From Pseudomonas sp. ANT_J12 (GTDB lineage: Bacteria; Pseudomonadota; Gammaproteobacteria; Pseudomonadales; Pseudomonadaceae), in assembly GCF_008370045.1 (NCBI RefSeq), contig NZ_VOBN01000015.1, forward strand, positions 62,001-126,000: a stretch of DNA of 64,000 nucleotides. Reading direction: 5' to 3'. Positions 34,500 through 43,952 of the stretch are shown here, piece after piece (positions within the stretch are counted from its first letter, which is position 1; every line of letters begins with the position of its first letter). Under the pieces are notes generated by a model. The model searched no databases, had not been told where the DNA came from, and worked only from the letters and a program-made list of their open reading frames with translations. Made by a program: the position numbers and the translations under genes.

Positions 34500-36232
34500 A
34501 GGGCTTTCCACTCCAGCGGCAACCATTGCCAGTGGCCGTCGGGCTCGCTGCCTTTTGGCAGAGTCAGCGCATATTTGCCGTAACCGCCGAGCTTGCGCAG
34601 TTTCGGGATCAGGTAGGTTTGCGCGGCGTTGTAGAACACCGGTTCCATGTCCTGGGGCAGGCTGTCGAGGGTTTCCTGTTGCATCAGTTGCGCCATGGAA
34701 TCCGGGCCGAAGTAGACCGGCATCAGCAGGTCTTTCGGCACCACGTCGGCCATCGGCGGGAAGCGTTTGTCGAGGGTGCCGAGGGCTTTATCCACCAGCT
34801 TGTCGTCGAGGGAAAACAGCAGGGTCGAACCGTGGCGCGCCAGACTGACCTTCATGAAGGCCTTGCCGGTGATCGCGTCCGGGTTCTCGGCGTCCTTGGC
34901 TTTATAAGGACCGAAGTTGGAGCTGACCTGACGCTGCCACTGATGGCTTTCGCCTTCCGTTTTCTCGACCACCGGGAAGGCGTGTTCTTCGACGTTGCCT
35001 TCATAGGCGCCGACCATCGAGCCAAACAGGTTGCCCAGGTCGCCGTCGAGTTTGGCGCTGTCGCTGTCATTCAGGCTGGCCACCAGCAGCGGCGTGTACA
35101 GCCGCGAATCGGCGTACCAGCACAGGCCCGCCGCGCCGGCCATGTGTTCGGTCAGGGCCTGGGCGACTTTTTCTTCGGCGCCGAGTTTGACCAGCAGCGG
35201 TTTCTGTTGCTCCGCCGCCAGCGGCAAGGCTACGCAAGCACTGGCGCCCATCGGCATGGCTTGCCAGATCGGTTTGAAATCGAAGTCCGGCTGGTTATCC
35301 AGTTCGTCCATGGCGAGGAAGCTGTGCCAGCCCTTGTCGTCCATGTCGAAACGCAGGCCGGCGAAGTTCGGGATGAAGCGCTGATAACCCATGGCCAATA
35401 CGCTGGCGTTGACCGACAGGCGTTGCTTCACTTCCGGCGCGCGGGGTTGCAGGCCGAAGGCTTCGGGGAACAGTTTTTGGCCGCCGAGCAGGGCTTCCAG
35501 CGACTGAGTCGAAACCATGCCCGGTTCATCGACCGGACCATGGCCGCCTTCGTACAGCTTGGCCGGGTTCGACAGCACCACCAGTTTGTCGCCATGGGAG
35601 GCGAACAGCAGCGCTTTGGTGGCGTTGTAGGTCAGTTGATAGAGCGCCACGTCGTCGGTGCCGACTTTCACGGTGCCGACCTGAGTCAGTTGCGTGTCAT
35701 CCAGCGCGACTTTGGCCAACGGCTCCAGCAGCTTGGCCAGGCCACCGCGATCCATCACCAACAGGAAATCTTTGAGTCGACCGTCCGCCCCACGCCACAG
35801 CGCCACGTCTGCCGGTTGATCGAAGAGTTGCTCGATCAGGCTGTCCTGCAATTTCAGGTCATGTTCGTAAATGATCCGCCGCAGGCTGCCGATCAAGCCG
35901 AGGCGATCGGCGTGGGCTTCGTAATAGAAGACGAAATCTTCGGTCAGGGTTTCCTTGAGGAACGGCACGGCCAGCAAGTCCTTGGGCAATTGGCTCAAGG
36001 AATGGGTTTCCAGCAGACCGTCCGGGCGGCCCATGCCCAGTTTGTCACTGGCCAACACCGCCAGCGGCTCTTTGGGTTTGTGCATGAACCAGCCCAACCC
36101 GCCCGCCACACCAGCCACCAGGCACAGCCCGATCAGCACGGCAGGCCAGCGCCGTGGAGGTTTGGCGGCAGGGGTTTCGGCGGCCGGAGAAGCCGCTGGT
36201 GAAATCGTGTTATCGCTCATGTTCACGCTCAT
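34496..36232 (-). CDS. yfaA: YfaA-like DUF2138 membrane-anchored protein
   Basis: 578 residues with a proline-rich cytoplasmic tail of about 28 residues, one transmembrane helix (WPAVLIGLCLVAGVAGGLGWF, about 29-49) and a large periplasmic domain belonging to DUF2138. No catalytic motif recognised. As the only clearly anchored member of the operon it may dock YfaS and the enzymes to the inner membrane. Ends in a GTGA overlap with yfaT. The 39-base gap upstream separates it from the first DUF2135 gene. Confidence 0.85.
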   Translation of the reverse strand: MSVNMSDNTISPAASPAAETPAAKPPRRWPAVLIGLCLVAGVAGGLGWFMHKPKEPLAVLASDKLGMGRPDGLLETHSLSQLPKDLLAVPFLKETLTEDFVFYYEAHADRLGLIGSLRRIIYEHDLKLQDSLIEQLFDQPADVALWRGADGRLKDFLLVMDRGGLAKLLEPLAKVALDDTQLTQVGTVKVGTDDVALYQLTYNATKALLFASHGDKLVVLSNPAKLYEGGHGPVDEPGMVSTQSLEALLGGQKLFPEAFGLQPRAPEVKQRLSVNASVLAMGYQRFIPNFAGLRFDMDDKGWHSFLAMDELDNQPDFDFKPIWQAMPMGASACVALPLAAEQQKPLLVKLGAEEKVAQALTEHMAGAAGLCWYADSRLYTPLLVASLNDSDSAKLDGDLGNLFGSMVGAYEGNVEEHAFPVVEKTEGESHQWQRQVSSNFGPYKAKDAENPDAITGKAFMKVSLARHGSTLLFSLDDKLVDKALGTLDKRFPPMADVVPKDLLMPVYFGPDSMAQLMQQETLDSLPQDMEPVFYNAAQTYLIPKLRKLGGYGKYALTLPKGSEPDGHWQWLPLEWKAL

Positions 36233-36271
36233 GTTCCCAAAGCTCAGCAGTTCATCCGTGGAGCGGGATGC

Positions 36272-37063
36272 TTAATAGTTGAAAGTCTTGACCAGCAACA
36301 GGTCACCGATGGCCCGCAGGGGCACGATGAAGGTCTCGCGTTTTTCGTCGACGGTGTTTTCGTTGAGCACCAGGTTGATCTGCGAGGTGATGACCTCGTT
36401 CTGGTTGCTGGTCTCATCGAAGTTATAGCCTTCGCTGCCGAAGTTGCCCCAATAGTTCACGTAAACCAGATAGGTGCCGTGCATCGGCGCGGTCATGGTG
36501 AACATTTCCGGGCCGGGACCATCGACGCCGTCCGGGTCCAGGCCGCCGCCGTTGGTCAACGCCGTATGGGCGAAAAACGCGTGCTGGCCGTCCGGGGTAA
36601 TGATGTGCAAGTCGAGTTCGGCTTTCGGGTCGTCCCAACCCAGCACCACGCGAATCCGCGCCGGGGTGCGCAGGTTGTTGGCTTCATAGAATTGAACGCG
36701 CTTGAGGGATTTGCCTTCGGCGCTGCGCACTTCGACGCTGTTGGAGCCGGCGCCAAAGGCATACGGCCGGGCGAAACGCCCTTCGTCGTCGGTGTACAGG
36801 TTCAGTGGATTGCCGTTGACCGCCAGCGTGTGCGGCCCGCGCTGGGTGCCGATGGCCTTGAGCTGGCCTTCGATCATCGTGCGATTGCGCTGGATGCCGC
36901 GGTCGATGGGCGGCGTGGGATAGGCGACTTGCGGGTTTTCACTGCGGTCCAGCAAGCCGTTGTAACGCCAGCCGCCTACCGGCTCCGACAACTCGGCCGT
37001 CGGCTCCGCCCGGGCCGCGCAGGCCCAGACCAGCATGATCAGCAGTGAAAGAAAGCAACGCAT
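36272..37063 (-). CDS. Second YfaP-like exported DUF2135 protein, first gene of yfa operon
   Basis: 263 residues from ATG 37063, which has AGGAGG 7 bases upstream; the frame is open to 37084. Signal peptide MRCFLSLLIMLVWACAARA. DUF2135 domain with GWDDPKAELDLHIITPDGQH, aligned with the same region of the protein at 26850. Paralogue rather than recent duplicate: the two differ at many positions. Opens the six-gene operon, whose promoter should lie in 37064-37240. Confidence 0.85.
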   Translation of the reverse strand: MRCFLSLLIMLVWACAARAEPTAELSEPVGGWRYNGLLDRSENPQVAYPTPPIDRGIQRNRTMIEGQLKAIGTQRGPHTLAVNGNPLNLYTDDEGRFARPYAFGAGSNSVEVRSAEGKSLKRVQFYEANNLRTPARIRVVLGWDDPKAELDLHIITPDGQHAFFAHTALTNGGGLDPDGVDGPGPEMFTMTAPMHGTYLVYVNYWGNFGSEGYNFDETSNQNEVITSQINLVLNENTVDEKRETFIVPLRAIGDLLLVKTFNY

Positions 37064-37253
37064 GTGACGCCTCCTGCCATGCACAACGAAACCCTGCGCC
37101 CGGTCCTCGGCGCGTTACAGCTGCAAAAACTGCGTTTCGTCAAAATGACCCATGACTATCGGGTCGTAGAAGGCACGAAGGTTAGCGATGTAGCGATTTT
37201 TTAACAATCAGATACATCTTTATTTGTGGTGAAAATCACGGTGATTGTTGGGT

Positions 37254-37318
37254 GTGAGCCGAATAGCGGGGTTATTCGGCTCACGGGATGAGCCGAATAA
37301 GACTATTATTCGGCTCAT
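37254..37318. promoter_or_regulatory. Two tandem palindromes, probable operators of the fic gene
   Basis: GTGAGCCGAATA (37254-37265) pairs with TATTCGGCTCAC (37273-37284), and ATGAGCCGAATA (37288-37299) pairs with TATTCGGCTCAT (37307-37318). Both have 12-bp arms and 7-base spacers, and their centres are 34 bp apart. They end 22 bases before the Fic start codon. The Fic protein has a C-terminal winged-helix region that could bind them. Confidence 0.75.
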
Positions 37319-37340
37319 TGACCTTGGAGTACCCGAATTC

Positions 37341-38480
37341 ATGGCGTCGCACTGGATCTGGCAACAGCCCGACTGGCCGAACTTCAATTGGCAGGCCGAC
37401 CGCTTGGCGCCGCTATTGCGCGAGTGCGTGCAGGCGCAAGGTCGGTTGATGGGGATGGCCAGTTCCGTGGGCAGTTCGTTGAGCGCCCAGAGCGAACTGG
37501 ACGCACTGCTGCAGAACATCGTGACGTCCTCGGCTATTGAAGGCGAAACGCTGAATGTCGGCTCGGTTCGCTCATCCCTGGCGCGGCGCTTGGGGCTGGA
37601 ACAGCTCGACGACGATCACGTCAGCCAACGCAGCGAAGGGCTGGCGCAGTTGATGCTCGATGCCACCCAGCAGTTTGCGCAGCCCCTGACGTTGGAGCGA
37701 TTGCTGGAATGGCATGCGTGGCTGTTTCCGGATCAGGAAGCGGACTTCTCTGCCCATTCGGTCCGGGTCGGTGCATTACGCGGTGATGAGCCGATGCAGG
37801 TGGTTTCAGGACGACTCGACAGGCCGACCGTTCACTTCGAGGCACCACCTCGCCTGGGCCTTGAGCAGCAATTGAACACTTTCCTCACCTGGTTTGAAGA
37901 CAGTCGGAGCCAGGAACAGCTCGATCCATTGCTGCGGGCCGGGATTGCGCACTTCTGGTTCGTCACCCTGCATCCCTTCGATGACGGCAACGGGCGCCTG
38001 ACGCGTACCATTACCGATCTGGCATTGGCCCAGGGCGAAGCGCTGGCCATTCGTTTTTATGCGATGTCGGCGAGCATCCTTGAGGATCGCGCCGGGTACT
38101 ACCGAGTGCTGGAAGCCAGTCAGAAGGCAACATCGGACATCACCGAGTGGCTGGAATGGTTCCTGAAAACCCTGCTGCGCAGCTTGCAACAGGCGATGGC
38201 GCGGATTGAATCCGTGCTGGGCAAGGCGCGGTTCTGGCAGGTGCATCGAGAATCAACGTTGACGGCGGAGCAGGCCAAGGTGCTGAACCGCTTGCTGGAT
38301 GGCGGGGAGCGCGGTTTCGAGCAAGGGATCAGCGCGGCGCAATATCAGGCGGTGGCGAAGGTGTCCAAGGCGACGGCGACGCGTCATCTGGCTGAATTGC
38401 TGGAAAAGGGCTGTCTCCAACGCCTTCCTGGTGGCGGGCGCAGTACGCGCTACGCAATTAACCATCCTGGCGTTGATTGA
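37341..38480 (+). CDS. Fic-family AMP-transferase-like protein with winged-helix C-terminus
   Basis: 379 residues from ATG 37341 (WIWQQPDWPNF start of the DUF4172-type N-domain); the frame is open to 37245 but that would run through the palindromes. Fic active site HPFDDGNGRLTR is complete (H211). The N-terminal inhibitory helix motif SSAIEG (S63, E67, G68) marks a class II, self-inhibited Fic protein. Residues about 325-375, SKATATRHLAELLEKGCLQR, form a winged helix-turn-helix likely to bind DNA. Fic enzymes usually transfer AMP to protein hydroxyls. Targets unknown; no separate antitoxin gene is present or needed. Confidence 0.92.
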   Translation: MASHWIWQQPDWPNFNWQADRLAPLLRECVQAQGRLMGMASSVGSSLSAQSELDALLQNIVTSSAIEGETLNVGSVRSSLARRLGLEQLDDDHVSQRSEGLAQLMLDATQQFAQPLTLERLLEWHAWLFPDQEADFSAHSVRVGALRGDEPMQVVSGRLDRPTVHFEAPPRLGLEQQLNTFLTWFEDSRSQEQLDPLLRAGIAHFWFVTLHPFDDGNGRLTRTITDLALAQGEALAIRFYAMSASILEDRAGYYRVLEASQKATSDITEWLEWFLKTLLRSLQQAMARIESVLGKARFWQVHRESTLTAEQAKVLNRLLDGGERGFEQGISAAQYQAVAKVSKATATRHLAELLEKGCLQRLPGGGRSTRYAINHPGVD

Positions 38481-38514
38481 TGCCACAACGATCCGTAGCA
38501 GCCTGCGCTCGGAT

Positions 38515-38582
38515 TGTAGGAGCAAGGCTTGCCCGCGATGGCGGTCTTGAGGATGCTATCGCGGGCAAGCCTTGCTCCTACA
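38515..38582. repeat. REPIN after the fic gene
   Basis: Inverted arms tgtaggagcaaggcttgccc and gggcaagccttgctcctaca with a short loop (gcggtcttgaggatgct). Sits between fic and xseB. Confidence 0.88.
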
Positions 38583-38701
38583 AAACGAACGCAGGCTTCG
38601 CCAGCGGCTACAAAGGTTGCGTCAAAACCCCCGCTCATTTGCCCATACCCCCCATGTCTGCTAGTGTCGCGCCGGTTTAACGTCAACCGGAAATAGCCGC
38701 C

Positions 38702-38944
38702 ATGGCCCGCAAAAAAGCTGCACTGGATTTCGAACAATCCCTCGCTGACCTGCAAACGCTGGTAGAGCGACTGGAGAACGGCGAGTTGTCGCTGGAAGAC
38801 TCGCTGACGGCTTTCGAGCAAGGCATCGGTCTGACCCGCGATTGCCAGGCAGCACTGGCCCAGGCTGAGCAAAAGGTTCAAGTGCTGCTCGAGCGTGATG
38901 GCGAGCTGGCCGAGGAACCCTTTGAAGCGGATCAGCCAGAATGA
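38702..38944 (+). CDS. xseB: Exodeoxyribonuclease VII small subunit
   Basis: 80 residues, the normal size of XseB, with the family core FEQSLADLQTLVERLENGELSLEDSL. With XseA (elsewhere) it forms exonuclease VII, which degrades single-stranded DNA. ATGA overlap with ispA; the xseB-ispA-dxs order is conserved in gammaproteobacteria. Confidence 0.95.
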   Translation: MARKKAALDFEQSLADLQTLVERLENGELSLEDSLTAFEQGIGLTRDCQAALAQAEQKVQVLLERDGELAEEPFEADQPE

Positions 38945-39828
38945 TTGCAGCGTATTCGGCGACCAGCCAGGCCCGCGTTAACGCAGCGCTGGAAACCCTG
39001 TTCAACCCGCCAAGCCCCGAGCTCGCCCGCCTCTATGACGCCATGCGCTACAGCGTGATGAATGGCGGCAAGCGCGTGCGTCCGCTGCTGGCCTACGCCG
39101 CGTGCGAAGCGCTGGGCGGCAAGGCTGAGCAGGCCAACGGCGCAGCGTGTGCGGTGGAGCTGATCCACGCCTATTCCCTGGTACACGACGATTTGCCGGC
39201 GATGGACGACGACGATTTGCGTCGCGGCCAACCGACCACCCACAAGAAATTCGATGAAGCCTGCGCGATCCTCGCCGGTGACGGCTTGCAAAGCCTGGCG
39301 TTCAGCGCCCTGCTCGACCCGCGCCTGAGCACCTCGGACGCAGAGATTCTTTTGCAAATGGTCAGCGCCCTGGCGTTGGCCGCAGGCCCGGCGGGTATGG
39401 TCGGCGGTCAGGCCATCGACCTTGGCTCGGTGGGCTTGAAGCTGGATCAGAAAGCCCTTGAATACATGCACCGGCACAAGACCGGCGCGCTGATCGAGGT
39501 CAGCGTCAAACTCGGCGCCCTGGCCAGTGGTCGCGCCGAGAAAGACGAACTGAAGTCCTTGCAGACCTATGCACAGGCCATCGGCCTCGCGTTTCAGGTG
39601 CAGGACGACATTCTCGACGTCGAAAGTGACACCGAAACCCTCGGCAAACGCCAGGGCGCCGATATCGCGCGCGACAAGCCGACCTACCCGGCCCTGCTCG
39701 GTCTCGACGCGGCCAAGGCTTATGCCCTGGAATTGCGCGATCAGGCCCTGCATGCGCTGCGACCGTTTGACGCGGCCGCCGAGCCTTTACGCGATCTGGC
39801 CCGCTATATCGTCGAACGACGTAGCTGA
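38941..39828 (+). CDS. ispA: Farnesyl diphosphate synthase
   Basis: 295 residues. Prenyltransferase with the first aspartate motif in HDDLPAMDDDDLRRG and the second in QDDILDVESD. Condenses isopentenyl with dimethylallyl and geranyl diphosphate to give farnesyl diphosphate for quinones and undecaprenyl lipid. Coupled to xseB by overlap and followed by dxs, the first enzyme of the same pathway, after 91 bases. Confidence 0.97.
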   Translation: MIAAYSATSQARVNAALETLFNPPSPELARLYDAMRYSVMNGGKRVRPLLAYAACEALGGKAEQANGAACAVELIHAYSLVHDDLPAMDDDDLRRGQPTTHKKFDEACAILAGDGLQSLAFSALLDPRLSTSDAEILLQMVSALALAAGPAGMVGGQAIDLGSVGLKLDQKALEYMHRHKTGALIEVSVKLGALASGRAEKDELKSLQTYAQAIGLAFQVQDDILDVESDTETLGKRQGADIARDKPTYPALLGLDAAKAYALELRDQALHALRPFDAAAEPLRDLARYIVERRS

Positions 39829-39919
39829 CAGCGTATCCGCCAAAAAAGAGTAACGCGTGGGCAGGGGCCGATGCATCGGGTAAACTGCCGCCTCTTCTAT
39901 ACCTATAACGATTCGCCTG

Positions 39920-41818
39920 ATGCCCACGACGTTTCATGAGATTCCCCGCAAGCGCCCGACCACGCCCCTGCTCGACCGTGCTAACACGCCGGACGGCCTG
40001 CGCCGGTTAGGCGAAGCCGAGCTGGAAACCCTGGCCGATGAATTGCGCCTGGAATTGCTCTACACGGTCGGTCAGACCGGTGGGCATTTCGGTGCCGGCC
40101 TGGGCGTCATCGAGCTGACCATCGCGTTGCATTACGTGTTTGACACCCCGGACGACCGGCTGGTGTGGGACGTGGGTCATCAGGCCTATCCGCACAAAAT
40201 CCTCACCGGCCGTCGCGAGCGCATGGGCACCCTGCGCCAGAAGGACGGCGTCGCTGCCTTCCCGCGCCGCTCAGAGAGCGAGTACGACACCTTTGGCGTC
40301 GGCCACTCCAGCACCTCGATCAGTGCCGCGCTGGGCATGGCGATTGCCGCCCGCCTGCAGAACAGTGATCGCAAGGCGATTGCGGTGATCGGCGATGGCG
40401 CGTTGACTGCCGGCATGGCCTTCGAGGCGCTGAACCACGCGCCTGAAGTGAACGCCAACATGCTGGTGATCCTGAACGACAACGACATGTCGATCTCGCG
40501 CAACGTCGGTGGTTTGTCGAACTACCTGGCGAAAATCCTTTCCAGCCGCACGTATGCCAGCATGCGTGAAGGCAGCAAAAAGGTCCTGTCGCGCCTGCCC
40601 GGCGCCTGGGAAATCGCCCGGCGTACCGAAGAATACGCTAAGGGCATGCTGGTCCCGGGCACGCTGTTCGAAGAGCTGGGCTGGAACTACATCGGCCCGA
40701 TCGACGGCCACGACCTGCCGACCCTGATCGCTACCCTGCGCAACATGCGCGATCTCAAAGGCCCGCAATTCCTGCACGTGGTCACCAAGAAAGGCAAAGG
40801 CTTCGCCCCGGCGGAAGTCGACCCGATCGGTTACCACGCCATCACCAAACTCGATCCTCTGGACGCTCCGGCCGCGGCGCCGAAGAAGTCCGGCGGGCCG
40901 AAGTATTCCGGTGTGTTCGGCGAATGGCTGTGTGACATGGCCGCGGCCGACCCGCGTCTGGTCGGGATCACCCCGGCGATGAAGGAAGGCTCGGACCTGG
41001 TGGCGTTCAGCGAGCGTTTCCCGCTGCGCTATTTTGACGTGGCGATTGCCGAGCAACACGCGGTGACGTTCGCCGCCGGCATGGCCTGCGAAGGCGCGAA
41101 ACCGGTGGTGGCGATCTATTCGACCTTCCTGCAACGCGGCTATGACCAGCTTGTGCATGATGTGGCGGTGCAAAACCTCGACGTGTTGTTCGCCATCGAC
41201 CGCGCCGGTCTGGTGGGCGAAGACGGCCCGACCCACGCCGGCAGTTTCGACCTGTCGTTCCTGCGCTGCATCCCCGGCATGCTGGTGATGACCCCGAGCG
41301 ACGAAAACGAACTGCGCAAAATGCTCACCACCGGCCACCTGTACAACGGCCCGGCGGCAGTGCGTTACCCGCGCGGCAATGGCCCGAACGCGACGATCGA
41401 AAAAGACCTGCAACCGATTGAAATCGGCAAGGGTGTGGTTCGCCGTCAGGGCAACAAAGTCGCCCTGCTGGTGTTTGGTGTGCAACTGGCTGAAGCGCTG
41501 AAAGTCGCCGAGACGCTGGACGCGACCGTGGTCGATATGCGCTTCGTCAAACCCCTCGATGAAGCACTGGTTCGTGAAGTCGCCAACAGCCATGAATTGC
41601 TGGTGACCATCGAAGAGAACGCGATCATGGGCGGCGCCGGTGGCGCGGTCAGCGAATTCCTGGCCCGGGAGAACATCCTCAAGTCGATGCTGCACCTGGG
41701 CTTGCCGGACAGCTACGTCGAACACGCCAAACCGGCGCAGATGCTGGCCGAATGCGGACTGGATGAAGCCGGGATCGAAGCGTCGGTGCGTCAGCGCCTG
41801 CAACTGCTCACCAAGTAA
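39920..41818 (+). CDS. dxs: 1-Deoxy-D-xylulose-5-phosphate synthase
   Basis: 632 residues, full length. Thiamine diphosphate enzyme that joins pyruvate and glyceraldehyde-3-phosphate, the entry of the MEP isoprenoid pathway. Visible: GHQAYPHKILTGR, GHSSTSISAALGMA, the TPP site IGDGALTAGMAFEALN and the transketolase-type DRAGLVGEDGPTHAG. A REPIN follows the stop. Confidence 0.98.
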   Translation: MPTTFHEIPRKRPTTPLLDRANTPDGLRRLGEAELETLADELRLELLYTVGQTGGHFGAGLGVIELTIALHYVFDTPDDRLVWDVGHQAYPHKILTGRRERMGTLRQKDGVAAFPRRSESEYDTFGVGHSSTSISAALGMAIAARLQNSDRKAIAVIGDGALTAGMAFEALNHAPEVNANMLVILNDNDMSISRNVGGLSNYLAKILSSRTYASMREGSKKVLSRLPGAWEIARRTEEYAKGMLVPGTLFEELGWNYIGPIDGHDLPTLIATLRNMRDLKGPQFLHVVTKKGKGFAPAEVDPIGYHAITKLDPLDAPAAAPKKSGGPKYSGVFGEWLCDMAAADPRLVGITPAMKEGSDLVAFSERFPLRYFDVAIAEQHAVTFAAGMACEGAKPVVAIYSTFLQRGYDQLVHDVAVQNLDVLFAIDRAGLVGEDGPTHAGSFDLSFLRCIPGMLVMTPSDENELRKMLTTGHLYNGPAAVRYPRGNGPNATIEKDLQPIEIGKGVVRRQGNKVALLVFGVQLAEALKVAETLDATVVDMRFVKPLDEALVREVANSHELLVTIEENAIMGGAGGAVSEFLARENILKSMLHLGLPDSYVEHAKPAQMLAECGLDEAGIEASVRQRLQLLTK

Positions 41819-41830
41819 CCCCCTTTCCCT

Positions 41831-41920
41831 GTAGGAGCGAGGCTTGCCCGCGAAGAGGCCATAACATTCAACATCATTGTTGCCTGTTAAGACGCTTTCG
41901 CGAGCAAGCCTCGCGCCTAC
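41831..41920. repeat. REPIN between dxs and the TonB receptor gene
   Basis: Arms gtaggagcgaggcttgcccg and cgagcaagcctcgcgcctac in inverted orientation with about 45 bases between. It fills most of the leader of the btuB-like gene. Confidence 0.85.
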
Positions 41921-41956
41921 AAGGACCGCGTTTTTTTCGATTTTTACGAATACATC

Positions 41957-43840
41957 ATGAATTTCTCCCGCCTCGCCCTGACGCTGACCTTGTTGCCAGC
42001 CGGCCACCTCCTGGCCGACACCTTCGAACGCGATCAAGCCCTCAAGCTCCCCGACGTGCTGATCAGCGCCAACCGCCAGGTCGAGGCGCGCAACGACAGC
42101 AGCGCGGCCAACACGGTGTTCACCCGCGAAGACATCGATCGCCTGCAACCGAGCAGCGTCACGGATCTATTGCGTCGGGTGCCGGGCGTGCAAGTCGGGC
42201 AAACCGGCGGGCGCGGCAGCTTGCCGGGGATCTACATTCGCGGCACCAAATCGGCCCAGAGCCTGGTGCTGGTGGACGGCCAGCGTATTGGTAGCACCAC
42301 CTCCGGCGACAGCAATCTGCAACACATCAACATCGAACAGGTCGAGCGCGTGGAAGTGTTGCGCGGCTCCCGTTCGGTGATTTATGGCAGCGATGCGATT
42401 GGCGGGGTGATTCAGATCTTTACCCGTCGTGGCGGCGAACAAGGCCTGCAACCGCGACTGCATATGGGGTTTGGCAGTAATCAGACGTGGGAGCGTAGCC
42501 TCGGGCTGTCCGGCGGTGACGAGAAAACCCGTTTCAATCTGGGCGCCAGCCTGGATGAAACCGCCGGGATCAATCGCACCCATGAGTCGTATCCCAGCGA
42601 TGGCGATCACGACGAATACCGCAATAAATCGGTGAGTTTGAGCCTGAGCCACGCGCTGACAGATGACATCGAAATCGGCGCGAATGTGCTGGATAACCAC
42701 GGTAAAAGCGCGTTCGACAACCCGTTCGGCCGCTTCGACATGAACACCTTCGAATCGGTCCAGCAGCAGCCTTACAGTGAGTTCGATGTCAGCAGCGTCA
42801 GCAGTTACATCGACGCGCGCATCAACGACGTATGGAAAACCCGCCTGGAATTCGGCCACAGCGAAAACCGCGAGAAGACCCTCGACAAGCTCAGCGATGA
42901 ACGCACGGTGTTCAACACCTACCGCGATTCGGTGAACTGGCAGAACGACCTGACGCTCAACGAGCGCAACAGTTTGATCGTCGGCGGCGACTGGTACGAA
43001 GACCGGATCAACAGCAGCACGCCGTTTGATGAAGACAGTCGCTGGAATCGCGCGGCGTTTATCCAGCATCGCTATCAGACGGACAGCTTCTCCACGGAAC
43101 TGGGCCTGCGTCGCGACCAGAACCAGCAATTCGGCGGGCAAAACAGTTGGAGCGGCACCTTCACCCTGCCGCTGAACCCGGACAACGATGTGCTGCTGAC
43201 CTACAGCGAAGGCTTCCGCGCGCCGACCTTCAACGACTTGTATTACCCGGATTACAGCAACCCGGACCTCAAGCCTGAAACCTCGAAAAGCTATGAGCTG
43301 CAATGGCGCAGCCAGTTGACCGACACCAGTCGTCTGGAAGCGTCGCTATACCGCACTGACCTGGAAGACGCGATCATCTTCGGCAGCAACAACCGCCCGC
43401 AGAACGTGGCGTCGGCGCGGATCAATGGTTTCGAAGCCGCGCTGAAACAGGAACTGTTCGGCTGGCAGAGCAACCTCGGCGTGGCGATCATCGACCCACG
43501 GGATCGCGAAAGCGGTCACACCTTGGCCCGGCGTGCGCGGCGCACGTTAAGTCTGGATCTGGATCGCCAGTTTGATCAGTTGGGGCTCGGCGCCAGTTGG
43601 CAGGCGGTCAGCGGTAGTTATGACGATGAGAACAATCAGCAGCCGTTGGGTGGCTATGCGTTGCTTGGGTTGCGCAGCAGTTGGGCGCTGAATCGGGAAG
43701 TGAAGCTGGAATTGAAGGTCGATAACCTGCTGGACAAGGGTTACAGCCGGGCGTTGTACAGCTATGAAGGCAGTCAGTATGGGTATCGCGAGGAAGGTCG
43801 GGCGTGGATGTTTGGGGTGACCTGGACGCCGGAGTTCTGA
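41957..43840 (+). CDS. btuB: TonB-dependent outer-membrane receptor, BtuB-like
   Basis: 627 residues with a signal peptide (LALTLTLLPAGHLLA), a TonB box-like DVLISANR, plug domain (about 45-165: DLLRRVPGVQV, GTKSAQSLVLVDGQRIG, VEVLRGSRSVIYGSDAIGGVIQI) and a C-terminal beta-barrel ending in an aromatic WTPEF. Length and plug sequence fit BtuB, the vitamin B12 receptor, and a BtuF-like binding protein is encoded convergently next door. That would supply cofactor to EutBC. No cobalamin riboswitch is visible in its 138-base leader. Confidence 0.85.
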   Translation: MNFSRLALTLTLLPAGHLLADTFERDQALKLPDVLISANRQVEARNDSSAANTVFTREDIDRLQPSSVTDLLRRVPGVQVGQTGGRGSLPGIYIRGTKSAQSLVLVDGQRIGSTTSGDSNLQHINIEQVERVEVLRGSRSVIYGSDAIGGVIQIFTRRGGEQGLQPRLHMGFGSNQTWERSLGLSGGDEKTRFNLGASLDETAGINRTHESYPSDGDHDEYRNKSVSLSLSHALTDDIEIGANVLDNHGKSAFDNPFGRFDMNTFESVQQQPYSEFDVSSVSSYIDARINDVWKTRLEFGHSENREKTLDKLSDERTVFNTYRDSVNWQNDLTLNERNSLIVGGDWYEDRINSSTPFDEDSRWNRAAFIQHRYQTDSFSTELGLRRDQNQQFGGQNSWSGTFTLPLNPDNDVLLTYSEGFRAPTFNDLYYPDYSNPDLKPETSKSYELQWRSQLTDTSRLEASLYRTDLEDAIIFGSNNRPQNVASARINGFEAALKQELFGWQSNLGVAIIDPRDRESGHTLARRARRTLSLDLDRQFDQLGLGASWQAVSGSYDDENNQQPLGGYALLGLRSSWALNREVKLELKVDNLLDKGYSRALYSYEGSQYGYREEGRAWMFGVTWTPEF

Positions 43841-43870
43841 TCCCGGATTAACGGCGCCTGGGCCGGCCTC

Positions 43871-43939
43871 TTCGCGGGCAAGCCTCGCTCCTACAGGGGC
43901 GCCACCGATACCTGTAGGAGCGAGGCTTGCCCGCGAAGG
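43871..43939. repeat. REP pair, outward arrangement
   Basis: Arms cttcgcgggcaagcctcgct and gaggcttgcccgcgaag in reversed order relative to the other pairs, between the convergent btuB-like and btuF-like genes; may also act as a bidirectional stem. Confidence 0.85.
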
Positions 43940-43952
43940 CCGCGACTCGGTC

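Noticed and set aside
40271..42148. Minus-strand open frame of 625 codons opposite dxs
   Set aside because: Antisense shadow of dxs running through a REPIN.
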